64,000 bases of DNA from Thinopyrum elongatum (GCA_011799875.1 CM022301.1:216314526-216378525); one strand, 5' to 3'. Shown: positions 52,601-64,000, counted from the first letter of the stretch. The notes: a model not told the origin generated them from the sequence alone. Program-made: numbers and translations.

Positions 52601-53624
52601 CCTGAGCGCTTAGGATGTAGACCGGCGGGGATCTCTCTGCTGAGCTGTAGGTAGGGCTGCGGTGTATCGTTTGGCCGAGGCCGGGCAAGACCCAGGAAAG
52701 TGTGTCCGGCCGGAGTTAATCGAGCATGTTGGGTAAGTTGGTGCACCCCTGCAGGGAAGAAAACATCTATCGATAGCCGGTCCTACGGTAAAGGACACTC
52801 GGAGTTGTATCACGATCGACACAACTAGAACGTGAGATGATACCTGGATATATGGCTCTGGGATTGCTTCTCGCAGGGAGTCGAGTAGGGATCTCCGGAC
52901 GAGGTTGATGACTGTATGGCTCTGGGATTGCTTTCTCGCAGGGAGTCGAGAAAGGGATCTCTGGATGAGGTTGAGACTTAATAATACTACTACATTATAC
53001 TGTGCTGATCTACTCTCTTCTATTGCTGCAAGACCGCTGAAGATGCTAGTCTTCGATAGGACTAGGCTTTCCTCTCTATTCTGGCATTTCTGCAGCCCAG
53101 TCCACATATACAGCCATACTTTGATAATGTTGCATATGTAGTGTAGATCCTTGCTTGCTGAGTACTTCTGAGTACTCACGGTTGCTTTGCTTTCTTTTCC
53201 CCCATATCAGTTTGTCGTGACCAGATGACGGAGCCACTGAGACAGCTACCCCGCCGACGATCGACTACTACTACTACCCCGAGGGTGGTTACTGCTTCGA
53301 ACTTGCCGTCGACCAGGAGTAGGATCGGAGGGTCCCAGGCAGGAGGCCTGCGCCTTTCGATCGTAGTGTTTTATTTTGCCCCGCCTTTCTAAAGGCCTTT
53401 CTGTTTCTCTTTTAATATCTGAACTCAGATATCTGATGCTTCCGCTGACGCTTGTATGCGAGCTTATGTATTCGAGCCCTCGAGGCCCCTGGCTTGTAAT
53501 ATAAAGCTTGTATGACTTTATTTATGTTTTAGAGTTGTGTTGTGATATCTTCCCGTGAGTCCTTAGGCTTGATCGTGTGCATTTGCGTGTATGATTAGTG
53601 CACGATTGAGCCAGCGGCGTCACA
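49612..53624 (+). mobile_element. Solo LTR of the same chromovirus family, 4.0 kb, with GGCGT duplication
   Basis: It starts TGTAACACCCCATG and ends GGCGTCACA. GGCGT lies at 49607-49611 and again at 53625-53629. There is no internal region, so it is a solo LTR left by LTR-LTR recombination. It has the family's GC-rich block (50100-50930), the AT-rich TTAATTAA segment and the CGAGGGTGAT motifs near 51936, 52004, 52068 and 52121. The frames inside the GC-rich block differ from those of the other LTRs and are not treated as genes. Confidence 0.93.
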
Positions 53625-56600
53625 GGCGTCTTATTGATCAACTCTCATATGTCCACAGCCCGACAGGCAATCTTTTCGCCAGCGTCATTGACATGATGGT
53701 TCTCAAAGATATTAGGAACATCTATGGAATCTTCTACATCAGGAGCAGTGTAATCATCATCTTGTTATGCAACTTCATTAAACGAATTCCTCTGCTCAAA
53801 CCTTTGCAATACTCTCTAGTCATCGCTACGTGCATATGTGTCTTCCAAGAAAAATATCTGTGTTGCTTGATTTGCCAAAATAAAAGGCTCGTCGGTCTGG
53901 TACGCTGCCTTGACATTGATGGATTTGAAATAATCATCAGCTCTGGGTTTTGCGATCTTGGAAAACAGGTTATACCAACGACAGCACAACATAACCACAC
54001 ACTGATGAACCTTGAAACTGGAGATATACTGCAACTGAACAATGTCTGTTATGTTAGCATACATTTCAGTTGTCTCTTCGCCGTACTTATCCGTGCTCAT
54101 GATGGCATTGTTTTGTGTCTTCCTGCCTTCGTCGCGTGCAAGGGTGTTGTAGCGCACATCTCCAACAACGCAAGATTCATAATGTCTTACCCAAGTATCA
54201 GGACCCATTGCTAATGCGTAAAGGGCATCATTAACTGCCTGCCCATCCTCCTGCATCTTCTTAACCTATGGTTAGAAAATAGACAAACTGATCATCTTAT
54301 GTACTCAATATATTATAAAACTGACAGTGCAATTCAAAAGCTTACATGGCTCTTGAACCATTTTGCAAATCCTGCCATAACCAGTTTGTCAATGTTTCTT
54401 GGATTTTGCGGCAGTAACTCCTTTTTGTAGATGCTGCACAACATAGTGATCGCGTCAAACATCTAAATATATAAGAATGTGCTGCAAGTTTAGTAGATTA
54501 CGATGTATAAGCTGCAGTACTTAGCACTTACTCGATATAAGGTAGAATCTCAGGACAGTTATTCAACACATACCAAACCATTTTGTCCAAATCTTTAGGT
54601 TTGTCGTCTTGTCGACTCTTCCCTGTAACTCGAACAGAATAATCGAAAACATTGAGCTCGGGATTGTCTTCACCCACCTCTTTGCTAAGCTGATCAGCTG
54701 TTTCAATGTATTTTGAGCAGAATGTCAATGCTTCTGTAGCAATGTAGGCCTCTGCAATGGAACCCTCAGGTCTAGCTCTGTTCCTAACATAGCCCTTGAA
54801 AGTGCCTAGCCGCCTTTCAATAGGGTACATCCAGCCATACTGTACTGGACCTCTAAGTAGTGCCTCATCAGGTAGATGAACAGCCAAATGCACCATCACA
54901 TCAAACAAGGCTGGAAGATATATCTTCTCAAGGTCGCATAGGATAGTTGGTATCTTGTCTCTAAGACGCTCCAAAGCATCTATCCTGATATTTCTACTGC
55001 AGAGTTCCCTGAAGAATTGTCCAAACTCTGCAATTGCTCTGTATAAGTCAGGGCGGCCCAATCCTCTAAGGATAACAGGTAAAACCCTTTAAAGTAGGAC
55101 GTGGCAGTCATAAGTTTTCAACCCTTGTACCTTGTTTCCACTGCACTGACTCTCCTTTCAGGGTTGGAAGCAAATCCATGTGGGAATCTCACACGTGACA
55201 GGACCTTGCAGAATTCTTTTCTTTTTACCTTGTCCAAGACGTACACAGCTGGTGCCATATCCCGTGGTTTACCTTCATCTTCCACCTGCAAATCCTTTCT
55301 GATACCCAGGTGTGTCAAATCAATCCTAGATTTTAAGGTATCTTTTGTCTTGCCTTCAATATTAAGAAGTGTGCCAATAATGCTGTCACATATATTTTTC
55401 TCGATGTGCATCACATCAAGATTATGCCACAGATCCAAATCTTTCCAATACTCCAAGTCCCACAAAGTGGACCTGTGGGTAAACAATAATCTCTCTTCTG
55501 CCCTGCCACGCTTCCTTTTCCCGCTACCATTATCAGGATGGTTTCCTGGTGTAATATGCCTGACCTTCTCTAATTCCACTTGCAACTCATCGCCGGTGAG
55601 CCTCTTTGGCGCATCATGGTTTTCATGCTTTGCATTGAACACATGTCTTCGGTATTTTGTAGGACACAGCTTGTCCTTGGCAAGGAAACGTCGGTGTCCA
55701 ATGTAACAGATCTTGCTAAGTATTGCGTATGACAACGGATTCTTGTCACAACGAACACATGCATTGTAATCATGTGTCGTTTGCCCTGACATAGTGCCCA
55801 AAGCCGGATAATCATGGATGCACCAAATTATAACAGGACGCAGAAAGAAATCAGCTGGTGGGCTGCTATATAGGTCTCGAGTGAGAACACCCCTCCATAG
55901 TTGTTGAAGTTCCTCCACAAGAGGCTCCATGAATAAATCAAAATTCTTTCTAGGACGTTTTGGACCTGGGATGAGCAAGGCCATCATGTAGTTTGATTCT
56001 TTGGTGCAGACATTTGGAGGCATGTTGTAAGGGATAACAAGCACTGGCCACATGCTATATGTGGCGCTCTGGTGGCCAAATGGGTTAAATCCATCTGTAG
56101 CTAAGCCAAGTCTAATGTTTCTCGGGTCAGCAACAAACTTTTTGTGTTTCTGATTGAAGCTTTTCCAGTCACTACCATTAGATGGATGGCTCATTACATT
56201 CTGATCTCTGTACTCCTGGTTCCTAGAATGCCACAGTACATCCTCTCTTGTTTTAGCATCATGAAACAACCTCTGAAATCTTGGTATAGTTGGAAAATGT
56301 CTCAGAACATTATGAGGAATCCTCTTCACAGCATCACCATCTTTCCATCTTGATGATTTGCATTTTGGGCATTCACTTAAGTTGGCATAATCCTTCTAGA
56401 ACAGAACACAATTATTCTTACAAACATGGATCATATCATATCCAATTCCAACTGCACGAAGGAAATTCTTCATTTTACTGTAGGTGTGTGGCAGCTCAGA
56501 CGCATCTGGGAAAGATTTGCGGAAAGCAGCTAACATCTCATCGAATGATTTGTTGGTCATCCGCTCAGATGTCTTCACCTGAAGAAAGGTGACCATAGCA

Positions 56601-57082
56601 GAGAATACTGACAGCTTATTTCCTGGGGTGACAGCCACATTGCATTGTTCCAACATGCGGGCCCACCGTTTTTCTTCTGCAGGTGAAAGTTCACGAAATG
56701 CGCGAGCATTTCGTAGCATTGTTTCAATGTTGGTCAAACTCACTGGCTCCGCCACCACCACCTCCTCCTCCTCCTCTTCCACCTGAGCATCAGGCAGATC
56801 AAGATGGTGATCTGCTGCTTCCACATAGTCAGTAACATTGACGTTCACAGCTTCACCATGATGAACCCACCTAGTATATGTGACCGACATCCCATACAAG
56901 TGTAGATGATTTTGCACAGTTGACTGGGGTCTTGTAACTGAATTCATACAACTGCTACACGGGCAGAGCACATATGATTTCGGATCACCGTACTCAGCTC
57001 TGATAAAGTTCATGAAGTTTTCAACCCCCTCGACATATGCAGCAGAGAATCTTTGAGCAGAAGTTATCCAAGTCATGTCCAT
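53625..57082 (-). pseudogene. CACTA transposase, TNP2 type, multi-exon, broken
   Basis: This is the cut-and-paste transposase of a CACTA element, which would bind the subterminal repeats and excise the element. From the ATG at 57082 it has a transposase-associated domain (SYVLCPCSSCMN, LYGMSVTYTRWVHHGE), then the TNP2 domain (YPALGTMSGQTTHDYNACVR, WHNLDVMHIEKNICDSIIGT), then a DUF4218-like part (YLPALFDVMVHLAVHLPDE, GPVQYGWMYPIERRLGTFKG). Smaller exons follow at 54462-54346 and from 54265 down, including DDYFKSINV. Breaks: a stop at 56396-56398 (probable Trp codon), a frameshift near 55130, a stop at 55089-55091, and stops in the last exon near 53814 and 53775. The last exon is further split by the solo LTR. 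It is therefore inactive, but large conserved stretches remain. Confidence 0.93.
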
Positions 57083-58198
57083 CTATTAGACATACAAATT
57101 AGTTCTTCTACTAGATATTAGAGGAAAAACATATATGCTTTTTTATGAAGTCCAGAAAAAATACCTAGGTCGATGTCTAAAGCTATGGCAAGATATTTGG
57201 ACAAGCAGATCTAAGTAACGAAATATATGTAAAGCTAATTTAGCAAACAGATTTGAGTGCTAAATTATGGCAGGCTGTTTCAGCAGTCAATGAGGCCGAG
57301 CACACAGTCATCGAAGGCCATCTCAGCAACAAAGATCGAGTATAAAACAGTGTAGAGCTATTTCACCTAACAGATTGGCTACTAGACCATGGCAATCTAC
57401 GTCACAATAAATATATGGCAGGATATTTTAGCAACTAATCGGGCGTGGCATGCCATCTCAGCTAAGCAGATTGAGTGCAGAACAGGGCAAGGAAGCTTCT
57501 TAAGCAGAGCATGTTGACTATAAACTATTTCGGCAAACAGTGAGATTAACAGCGTCTATCAGCTAACATTCAGCGCTACTCTGACATGCACGGGGCCTCA
57601 GTCTAGAATGTGCGTACCGTGGGAGAAGCTGACCGCCGTGCGTCTCCACAAGAACATCGCCAGCGGTGGCGGCATGGCTAGAGGACAGCAGTCTACGAGA
57701 GCGTACTGTGGGAGCGAGAGGATCGCCGTGCGTCCCCTCGACGAACCACAGCGCCGACATATCGGCGTGGCGGGGAGGGCGGCTTTGGCGGAGCGAATGG
57801 AGTGGAGGGGGCCGAGGGGAGGGGGGTTTGGGGAATATTATTGGCTAGTTGGCTGAAGGGCGGTTGAATTTGGGATTTGGGGGGAATTTTCGTGCGATGG
57901 GCGGGGGAGTTTGGCGCATGGTCGGTTTCTCCAAGTGCGGTCCCACATGTCAGTGAAGAGGCAAGCCGAAGCGCGTTCTGTTTGCATGAGCCGTGTGCAG
58001 GACCGACCGTGTGAGGGGTGCAAAGTGACCGCGACAGGTGTGCTGTGAGTGTACCACCTTTTTTCCTTTTAAACTTGGTGCTTCACGCGATCCATCGATA
58101 CTACTACTAGTAATCCGGTAATCCCGACTAAAATGACGCGGCCGGGTCTTTTCCCGCGCGATATGCTGGGAGGTTGGCTTAGTTGGTTTTTTTAGGAC
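57083..58198 (-). other. Probable 5' leader and promoter side of the TNP2 gene
   Basis: There are no conserved frames. It holds AT-rich sequence and then a GC-rich block (57600-57830) where short frames on both strands overlap. I looked for a CACTA right terminus (TAGTG on the plus strand with inverted subterminal repeats) and did not find a convincing one. Confidence 0.4.
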
Positions 58199-58365
58199 GA
58201 GTAATGCTACACCTACATAATCCCAGTTACATAATTAACGTAATGTGAAACGTGTGGGCTGTTGATTGGAGATTGGGGGAGGGAGGGGCCCACCACCATG
58301 AAAATCAGGGGGGAGAGAGGCAATTTACGTTAACCCTTTCATAGGTTCCCGTAGATGTAGAAAGA
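58199..58365. mobile_element. MITE-like element with degenerate inverted ends (tentative)
   Basis: It begins GAGTAATGCTACACCTACAT and ends with CCCGTAGATGTAG, a decayed inverted version of the start. Sequences starting AGTAATGCTACAC are common small repeats in grass genomes. The superfamily is uncertain. Confidence 0.4.
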
Positions 58366-58424
58366 TGTGAAATGCGTGAATGTGTAGTGGACGTACTATT
58401 GGAGTGCCTAAGATAAATTGTGTA

Positions 58425-58575
58425 TGTAGACCCTATGTGTTTATTTACTTCTCATGTTAGCTTTGTCTCGGGTCAAACCTTCTAAGTTTATACACACAAA
58501 AATGAATCATCATTCCATATATTTTCATACTCCTACAATATATCTTACTATTATTGTGAAAGTTCATATACACCG
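58425..58575. mobile_element. Truncated relative of the Stowaway MITE at 60115
   Basis: TGTGTTTATTTACTTCTCAT, followed by GTTAGCTTTGTC and GTCAAACCTTCTAAGTTT, follows the left half of the MITE at 60115-60371 base for base with scattered changes. The right half is degraded. Confidence 0.5.
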
Positions 58576-58619
58576 GACGAGATTCATGCAAACACGGCAA
58601 GTTTTCATTACATTTTGAA

Positions 58620-59400
58620 CTTTTATAGGACAGAAAAATAAAAGAAACCCGACCCTAAACCTATTCTACGGCGGCGACCGACGTCCTCCATCTGCCATCT
58701 CCATGTACGGGGGCGGGGTTCAAGACCCATGAAGTGAAGGTGCGGTCTCCGACGAGGAAGTGTAGAACACGGGAGATGGACCGGCCAGTTGGCACACCAT
58801 GCCCTGCCGCCTCCCATGCCCTACTCATCCTCGGAGGAGTCCCCGATCTCGGCGGTGCCGGTGGACGTGAGGTCGATGATGATGGACGTGGACGGTCCAT
58901 CGCTTCACCTGCCACATGCGCCACCGAACGTTGGACGGCGGCAAGTAGGACGCGTGGCTGACGGTGCTCCCATCGTCGGCCGCCAGCGTCCACGTCCGGC
59001 TACACTGCTATTGCGTTGCGAGCGGCAACTTGAGCGAGGGCGGCGACCTCGGGCTTCATCCCCGAAGACAAGCTCTCCCGCAGAGCGTTCGCGCTCGCGG
59101 TCATGGTGGATGTGGTGCCAGGTAGCAGGAGGATGCGCTATGGTGTGGAGTTTAGCTGGGCGTTGCCGCTTTAAGTAGCGCATTCCGGTGAGGCCAAGCG
59201 TCCGGGTGCGTCATTAAGTCACCGGAGTTGGTTCCTCGGGCACCGAGCCTCTTAATGATGGCATACGGACGGATGGCATGAATGCGGGCAGCTAGCGCCG
59301 GCTGGGAACGCACCGCACAACGACGCGAGACGAGGGTTTTTGGTGTGCCAGGGTAGTCAGCTGCGGTTGTGGCAACATTGGAGATGCCCTTTGCTCACAT
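58620..59400. other. GC-rich block, possible gene fragment
   Basis: Both strands have medium-length frames. The minus strand includes IIIDLTSTGTAEIGDSSEDE, which looks like an acidic protein segment, and the plus strand includes MPYSSSEESPISAVPVDVRS. Neither carries a domain I recognise. It could be a captured or degraded gene fragment in repeat DNA. Confidence 0.3.
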
Positions 59401-60112
59401 GCGATCCCCACATGTCATTCAAAAAGCAAGACGACCCGACATGGTCCCAGGTCCTGGGGATGCAATTGGCTGTGCTAGAACACTCCGCGGACGCGTCATG
59501 ACGCACAGGCACTTCGGCGCCCCGTGCATCCTCGACGAGTCGGGTGTTGATCTGCTAGTCGTGCCACAGCGCTAACGCCACCCTCGGCACCCTGAAGCCG
59601 AGCGTGTCCAGCGATGATGAGCGTGTCGCTCACCGTGGTCGCCGTGTCCAGAGGCGGTGCGGGAGCTGCGCCATGTTACTGGCCCCCACGACCCACATGA
59701 ATGGTTGCCGGTGGCGAGGAGGTCGTGGGCTAGCTCCTCCATTGGACTATTATGCGCCACATCATCCGGAAAGGTGTGCCCCACATGTCGGTTTCCCTGT
59801 TTTCCCAGCCAAATTCGAGCGTCAGTGCTCCGCGTTACGCATTAGGCGCAGAACAGGTGGTTTTTGTGCCCTGGTTCAAATGTGGTACAGTACCAAGTTG
59901 TTACCCTAGCCCCAAGTGTGGTGGTTTTTGGTACAGTACCACCCTTTTCCTTTTCAACTCGTGAAGCGTAACACTTGATTAAGTAGCCGGATGGTGTGCT
60001 AATTTAGGTGTCCGACTGTTTGAAGGAATAATTGAGGTGTGCCCGGTCCGTGCCCACATTTAGGGGTCCAACTTACCATGTTCGGGCAGTAGTAACTATA
60101 CTAGTCCCTGTG
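59401..60112. other. Intergenic DNA, nothing recognised
   Basis: It contains a short imperfect repeat, GTGGTACAGTACCA / TTGGTACAGTACCAC (59882-59945), and otherwise no motif or conserved frame. Confidence 0.4.
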
Positions 60113-60114
60113 TA

Positions 60115-60371
60115 CTCCCTCTGTTTTTATTTACTCCGCATTTTAGCTTTGCTCAAAGTCAAACTTTGTAAACTTTGACAAAGTTTACAGACAGAAATAA
60201 TAACATATACAATAACAAATCAATACCATTAGATTCATTATTGAATACACTTTCACATCATATAGATTTGCTATTGTAAATGTTCATATTTTTTTCTATA
60301 AATTTGGTCAAATTTTATGAAGTTTGACTTCAGTCAAACCTAATATGCAGAGTAAATAAAAACGGAGGGAG
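60115..60371. mobile_element. Stowaway MITE, complete (257 bp)
   Basis: It begins CTCCCTCTGTTTTTATTTAC and ends with the inverted GTAAATAAAAACGGAGGGAG, about 22 bp of terminal inverted repeat with one mismatch. TA flanks both sides (60113-60114 and 60372-60373). Inside are the long inverted segments AGTCAAACTTTG / GAAGTTTGACTTCAG. This is a textbook Tc1/mariner-type MITE. Confidence 0.95.
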
Positions 60372-60503
60372 TATCTTACTCCGTGACCAAGACGGAAGGG
60401 AAAACAAGACAACTTAATGTTTATTTGAGCCGTTCAAGTATAATCATGTGGCGTTGCTTATTTCTCATTCCTCTCCAACCCTCTTCTCCATTGATCATGC
60501 CGC

Positions 60504-61757
60504 TGTAACACCCTGGTTTTCGCTCCCTGTTTTTTTTCCTTCGCGGGATTTGACTCCCGTCTTTTTTCTCGGTGTTATCGGATTTCTCTAGCTCATTGGT
60601 ATGTGAAGATGGTCATCTAGCCTTGCCTTTACTATCCAACCAGAGATTCTCTCCAGATCAACCCTGCCACCCAAGATCTTTCTCAAGGTTTTGCCGTCGA
60701 AACCCTACCTTCCGAGTTGCCGGAAGGGAAACCCTGATTCTTTCAGTTACAAAGGAACCCCAATTTCCTTTGATCTGCTGACTCCCAAACTTCTCCCAGT
60801 GATCATCCTTCATCTATAAACCCTGTATATGCAAAAATATTGCCAAGTTATTTGCAATATTTTTCATTTATAATTAATTCCTTTTTCTCTCAGTTAAAGG
60901 AATTAAATCCGGGAAAATATCTATCCATCTCCAAAGTTCATGAAAACTTGTGGAGATATTCTTTGTGATCATATTGAGCTCCCATAAAAATATTGGCCAT
61001 AATTAAATAAGGGAAATTGCCTTTTCCTATCTAATGCCAATATTGCATTTTGGACAGTTTCTAAAGGAACTACCATTTTGGTAGCCAGGAAAAATCCAAA
61101 ATAAATTGTGGAGCTTCTTATATCCATATCTTCACCATTTCCATCAAAATCCAAGTTCCATAGTTCAAAGTTTGAGCACAGCATCCATTTGCAAATTCTG
61201 TCCAAATTTCTAGTTTGCAAAGGAAGTGCTTGAACCATTGATCCATTTGATCTGAAATTTTTCATAGTGATTCACATTTCTAAATCACTCAAGGGAACTA
61301 ATAACCAGCTCAATCCATCTATCCATTTGTCCACAGCATTTTTCTCAAGTTTCTGTCCATTTGGAAGTGCCGTGAAGGAAGTACCATATAGGGATTTCCA
61401 AATGATCTGAAACTTTTCCATTACCTTCATATATCCAAATCAACACTCTCCACCAAATTTCATCTCATTTCATCAAGCCATTTGATCACAACTCCAAATT
61501 CTAGTTGCTGGACCAATTTGTGGTTTGTGAAGGAAGTGTATGCAAATGGGGTCTAAATGACTTCAAATTTTGCAAGCATATACTCCTTCCTACCCTATTC
61601 TGTTATGACAAATATCCAACTCCATTTATCCATCCATTTCTCCAGAAATATCTACAAACACCTTGTTGTCAGAGACTTCTTCAGCAAGTTTCCCTCACCT
61701 CACAGCCTCCCAGATGGTTCCATCCACATATATCTTCCATTTGAGCAGTGAGGGAGC
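60504..61757 (+). mobile_element. LTR-like remnant starting TGTAACACCC
   Basis: It starts TGTAACACCCTGGTTTTCGC. It continues as low-complexity, pyrimidine-rich sequence with many ATCCATTT and CCAAATTT words and no gene. The start resembles LTRs of several grass Ty3/gypsy families. The right end is lost at the start of the next LTR at 61758. Confidence 0.5.
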
Positions 61758-62700
61758 TGTCGTGGAATTGTCACGGCAGATGCCCTAGCATGAGGACTTA
61801 GGTGTGGAGCCATCGCTACGAGGTTAGCTTGAAGGGGTTAAAACGGGACAAGGGACACAGAGTTTACCCAGGTTCGGCCCCTCACAATGAGGTAAAGGCC
61901 TACTCCTGCTTTAGGTTGTATTGCTTGGGTTTCGATTACCAGGGAGCGAATACGCTTGACCTAGTTCTCGACTTGTTGTTTCTTGCCCTAACCCGCCGCT
62001 GGGTCACCCTTTTATATACACAGGTTGATGCTCGGCGGCTTACAGAGTCCCGGCCGGCTTATACACAACGTGTCCGGCTCGGTGACAGAACTACACTTTC
62101 CTTAACGTACAAGTTAAACATATGGCGGTTTACGCCCGCGGGCCTCAAGTCTCCTTCGGGTCTTGGGCCTTCAGTAAGCTTGCTTCGTGAACCGCCATCT
62201 TCAACATCTTCTTGGGCCTCTTCATTATGAAACGCCAGTGGCATGACCCGGCCCCTCCTGGGCGGGTCATACCCAATAGTTATATCCCCAACATTAGGCC
62301 CCAGGTTGATGTGAACTTGTTCATATCAATCTTCAACACTTAGAAAAAATCCTTCCTCATCTGTCCTCACGGGATCTTATAACCCGTCGTGACGTCATCT
62401 CCTAAAATTGTGGTAACCCGCCGTGATGTCATCTCACATTAATATCACACGAGGCCCAAATCTTAATATGTCGTCACTTTTAATGAATCTCCGAAAATCG
62501 AGGCGTCTGTGCTGTCACATATCCATTTTTCAGTCTCCTCGATTCCCGCGCATGCCACTTATCCTTTCTGCCTTATAAATAGGGCCAGGGGTCCCTTTCA
62601 CTTTCCCCCCTTGCCTCCTTGTCTTCATCCTCTTCCTCACGATGCTTCCAGCGCCCGAGCTCCGCCGCCGCCGTCGACCTTCGTCACTTCCTCATCTGTG
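61758..62700 (+). mobile_element. 5' LTR of a plus-strand retrotransposon (right boundary uncertain)
   Basis: It begins TGTCGTGGAATTGTCACGGC. It holds GTTTACCCAGGTTCGGCCCC and AGGCCCCAGGTTGATGTGAA, phrases common in grass LTR retrotransposons. A promoter-like TATA box lies at 62574 and a gag-like frame follows at 63314. The terminal CA and the primer site could not be placed with confidence. Confidence 0.6.
62574..62582 (+). promoter_or_regulatory. TATA box of the 61758 retrotransposon
   Basis: TATAAATAG stands in a GCCTTATAAATAGGGCC context about 740 bases upstream of the gag-like start, followed by a pyrimidine-rich initiator region. This matches a retrotransposon LTR promoter. Confidence 0.6.
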
Positions 62701-63313
62701 GCCGCTGCATCATCCTGAATGGACCAGAGCTCGTCCGCGCACGTCCGCTGTTTCAACAGCCCCGGTAAGCTTTTTCCTTCTCTCACCGTAGATCTCATTA
62801 GGGTTTGTGTGAGTTCGTCGGAGTTCATCTCCGCTCCTCTCTGTTCTTCATTGTTTCTGGTAGCTTTGATCCAAGTTTTACTGCACATCTTGCGCGGCGT
62901 CTGTTGTAGTACTCATTTTTGACACTTGAATACCTCTTCTCCGTGAGAGATCCCATCTAAGCACATGAACTGCTCTGCTGCCACAACTTAGGTTTAGAAA
63001 TTTCCGTCATTATTTGAACTGCCGTAGATCCAAAATTGTAGCATCGATCTGTGAAAGCTGTTTGTCCAACACTTAGCAATTTTTCCACTCACAGATCTGA
63101 AAATCGATAGCTGTGGGGGCGGCTTAACTTATAAACCATAACCCGCCAGGTACCATTAGTCCCCTCTTAAGCCAACAATAGTTTGCCTTCATAATTCCAA
63201 TGCTATTCTCTGGCTTAACACACTGCATGCTTTATCACTATTACCCTTGAACCAACGGCTGACTTAACATCATAATCTAAAACCGGCAAAATTTTCTTTC
63301 CAGATCATCAACA
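62701..63313 (+). other. Leader of the 61758 retrotransposon, possibly with an intron
   Basis: A short frame from 62719 (MDQSSSAHVRCFNSP) ends at a CCCCG-GTAAGC donor-like site. A TTTCTTTCCAG acceptor-like site lies at about 63292-63302, just before the gag-like ATG. Splicing these exactly would put a stop after four codons. The intron idea is therefore weak, and the short frame may be an upstream frame. Confidence 0.35.
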
Positions 63314-64000
63314 ATGACTAAGACATTCACTGCATGCAACTGGGTACCATCCTGGGTCACCGAGGAAGATCTGAACAATTTCGTTGCAACTGGCACCCTA
63401 GCCAAGAAGGATGACATCCACTGGAGAGTCCTAGGCCTCGAAAATCCTCCTGAGCCCAAGGAAGGAGAAATAATTGTTTTCACTGAGCATATGATCCGGG
63501 GGTTTAGCCCGCCCGGCTCAAAATTCTTCCGGGACGTACTGCACTTTTTCCAACTTCATCCTCAAGATATTGGGCCAAATTCCATCTCCAATATTTGCAA
63601 CTTCCAAGTCTTCTGTGAAGCTTACCTTCAAGAAGAACCAACCGTTGAACTGTTCAGAGAGTTTTATTACTTAAACCGTCAGACAGAGTTTACTGACGGG
63701 CCCAGTTGGGAAGTCGGTGGAGTTTCCATTCAGAAGAGGAAAGAAGCCAGCTTCCCCTACGCCAAGCCGCCCAGTCATCCCAAGGACTGGAACCAGACTT
63801 GGTTCTATTGCCAAGACACCTCTCCAGCAGGTGAGAATCCTCTGCCGGGTTATCGTGACCACCGGCTTAGCAAAACACATCCACTCCCACCGCGGCTCAG
63901 CACGAAGGAACGGGCCAAGTACGCATCCACTTTTTCAAAGCTCAGAGCCTTCATGGCTAACGGCTTGACCGGCATTGACCTTGTTCAGTGCTGGGTCTCT
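63314..64000 (+). CDS. Gag-like 'putative gypsy type transposon' protein, N-terminal part (runs off the window)
   Basis: The frame is open for 229 codons from the ATG at 63314 to the window edge without a stop. It begins MTKTFTACNWVPSWVTEEDL and contains LNNFVATGTLAKKDDIHWRV, then EGEIIVFTEHMIRGFSPPGS and KFFRDVLHFFQLHPQDIGPN. The order is that of the plant PF04195 domain found as the first product of some grass LTR retrotransposons. Such proteins are thought to be Gag-like, but their function is poorly defined. The nearby LTR and TATA box support a retrotransposon origin over a host gene. It is the least damaged element frame in the window. The C-terminal part, protease and polymerase lie outside. 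Confidence 0.75.
   Translation, partial: MTKTFTACNWVPSWVTEEDLNNFVATGTLAKKDDIHWRVLGLENPPEPKEGEIIVFTEHMIRGFSPPGSKFFRDVLHFFQLHPQDIGPNSISNICNFQVFCEAYLQEEPTVELFREFYYLNRQTEFTDGPSWEVGGVSIQKRKEASFPYAKPPSHPKDWNQTWFYCQDTSPAGENPLPGYRDHRLSKTHPLPPRLSTKERAKYASTFSKLRAFMANGLTGIDLVQCWVS

Noticed and set aside
55101..55706. Plus-strand frame of 201 codons over the TNP2 region
   Set aside because: It is antisense to clear TNP2 motifs on the minus strand and has no similarity of its own.
57840..58400. Possible CACTA right terminus near 58.0-58.4 kb (GTAGTGG at 58386)
   Set aside because: There is no inverted match to either left terminus and no subterminal repeats in the opposite sense, so TAGTG alone is chance.

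Overview
The window is plant nuclear DNA of the kind found in a large grass genome, most likely Triticeae (wheat, barley or rye relatives). The reasons are a chromovirus-type Ty3/gypsy family with LTRs of about 4.2 kb, CACTA transposons with TNP2 transposase, a BARE/Angela-like copia LTR start, Stowaway MITEs and one multi-exon gene with plant GT-AG introns. Most of the sequence is transposable elements, nested or rearranged in places, and most element genes are broken by stops and frameshifts.

Layout. Positions 1-1425 and 25534-27866 are two halves of one old minus-strand LTR. They are split by a 24.1 kb composite retrotransposon (1426-25528) flanked by a perfect 5-bp target duplication, AAAAG. 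The composite reads LTR - gag-pol copy 1 - inverted LTR - LTR - deleted pol copy 2 - LTR. From 27867 to about 28642 there is another LTR-like remnant. A decayed MITE and 4 kb of AT-rich DNA follow, containing a degenerate repeat array, and then poly-C tracts at 32.2-32.5 kb.

The only clearly intact host gene is at 33327-36122 (+). It has 14 exons with canonical splice sites and encodes a 473-residue major facilitator protein like the plant hippocampus-abundant-transcript/TetA-like transporters.

From 36.5 to 41 kb lie a LINE-like tail, retrotransposon debris with a broken gag-like domain, and a diverged copia LTR. From 41029 to about 58 kb is CACTA territory. It holds two recognisable left termini, subterminal repeat arrays, a broken B3-domain gene, a 240-bp Helitron, an apparently intact two-exon GRF zinc-finger/membrane-anchor gene (48355-49034, +) and a multi-exon TNP2 transposase pseudogene on the minus strand. 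The 3' end of the TNP2 gene is split by a 4.0 kb solo LTR with a perfect GGCGT duplication.

From 58 kb onward there are MITEs (one textbook Stowaway at 60115-60371), an LTR remnant, and at 61758 the start of a further LTR retrotransposon with a TATA box. Its gag-like frame is open from 63314 to the window end.

No defence system, CRISPR array or clearly new system was found. The most unusual items are the composite element with a head-to-head LTR junction, the LTRs that keep a four-copy motif but vary in a GC-rich block, and the CACTA region that carries B3 and GRF genes.
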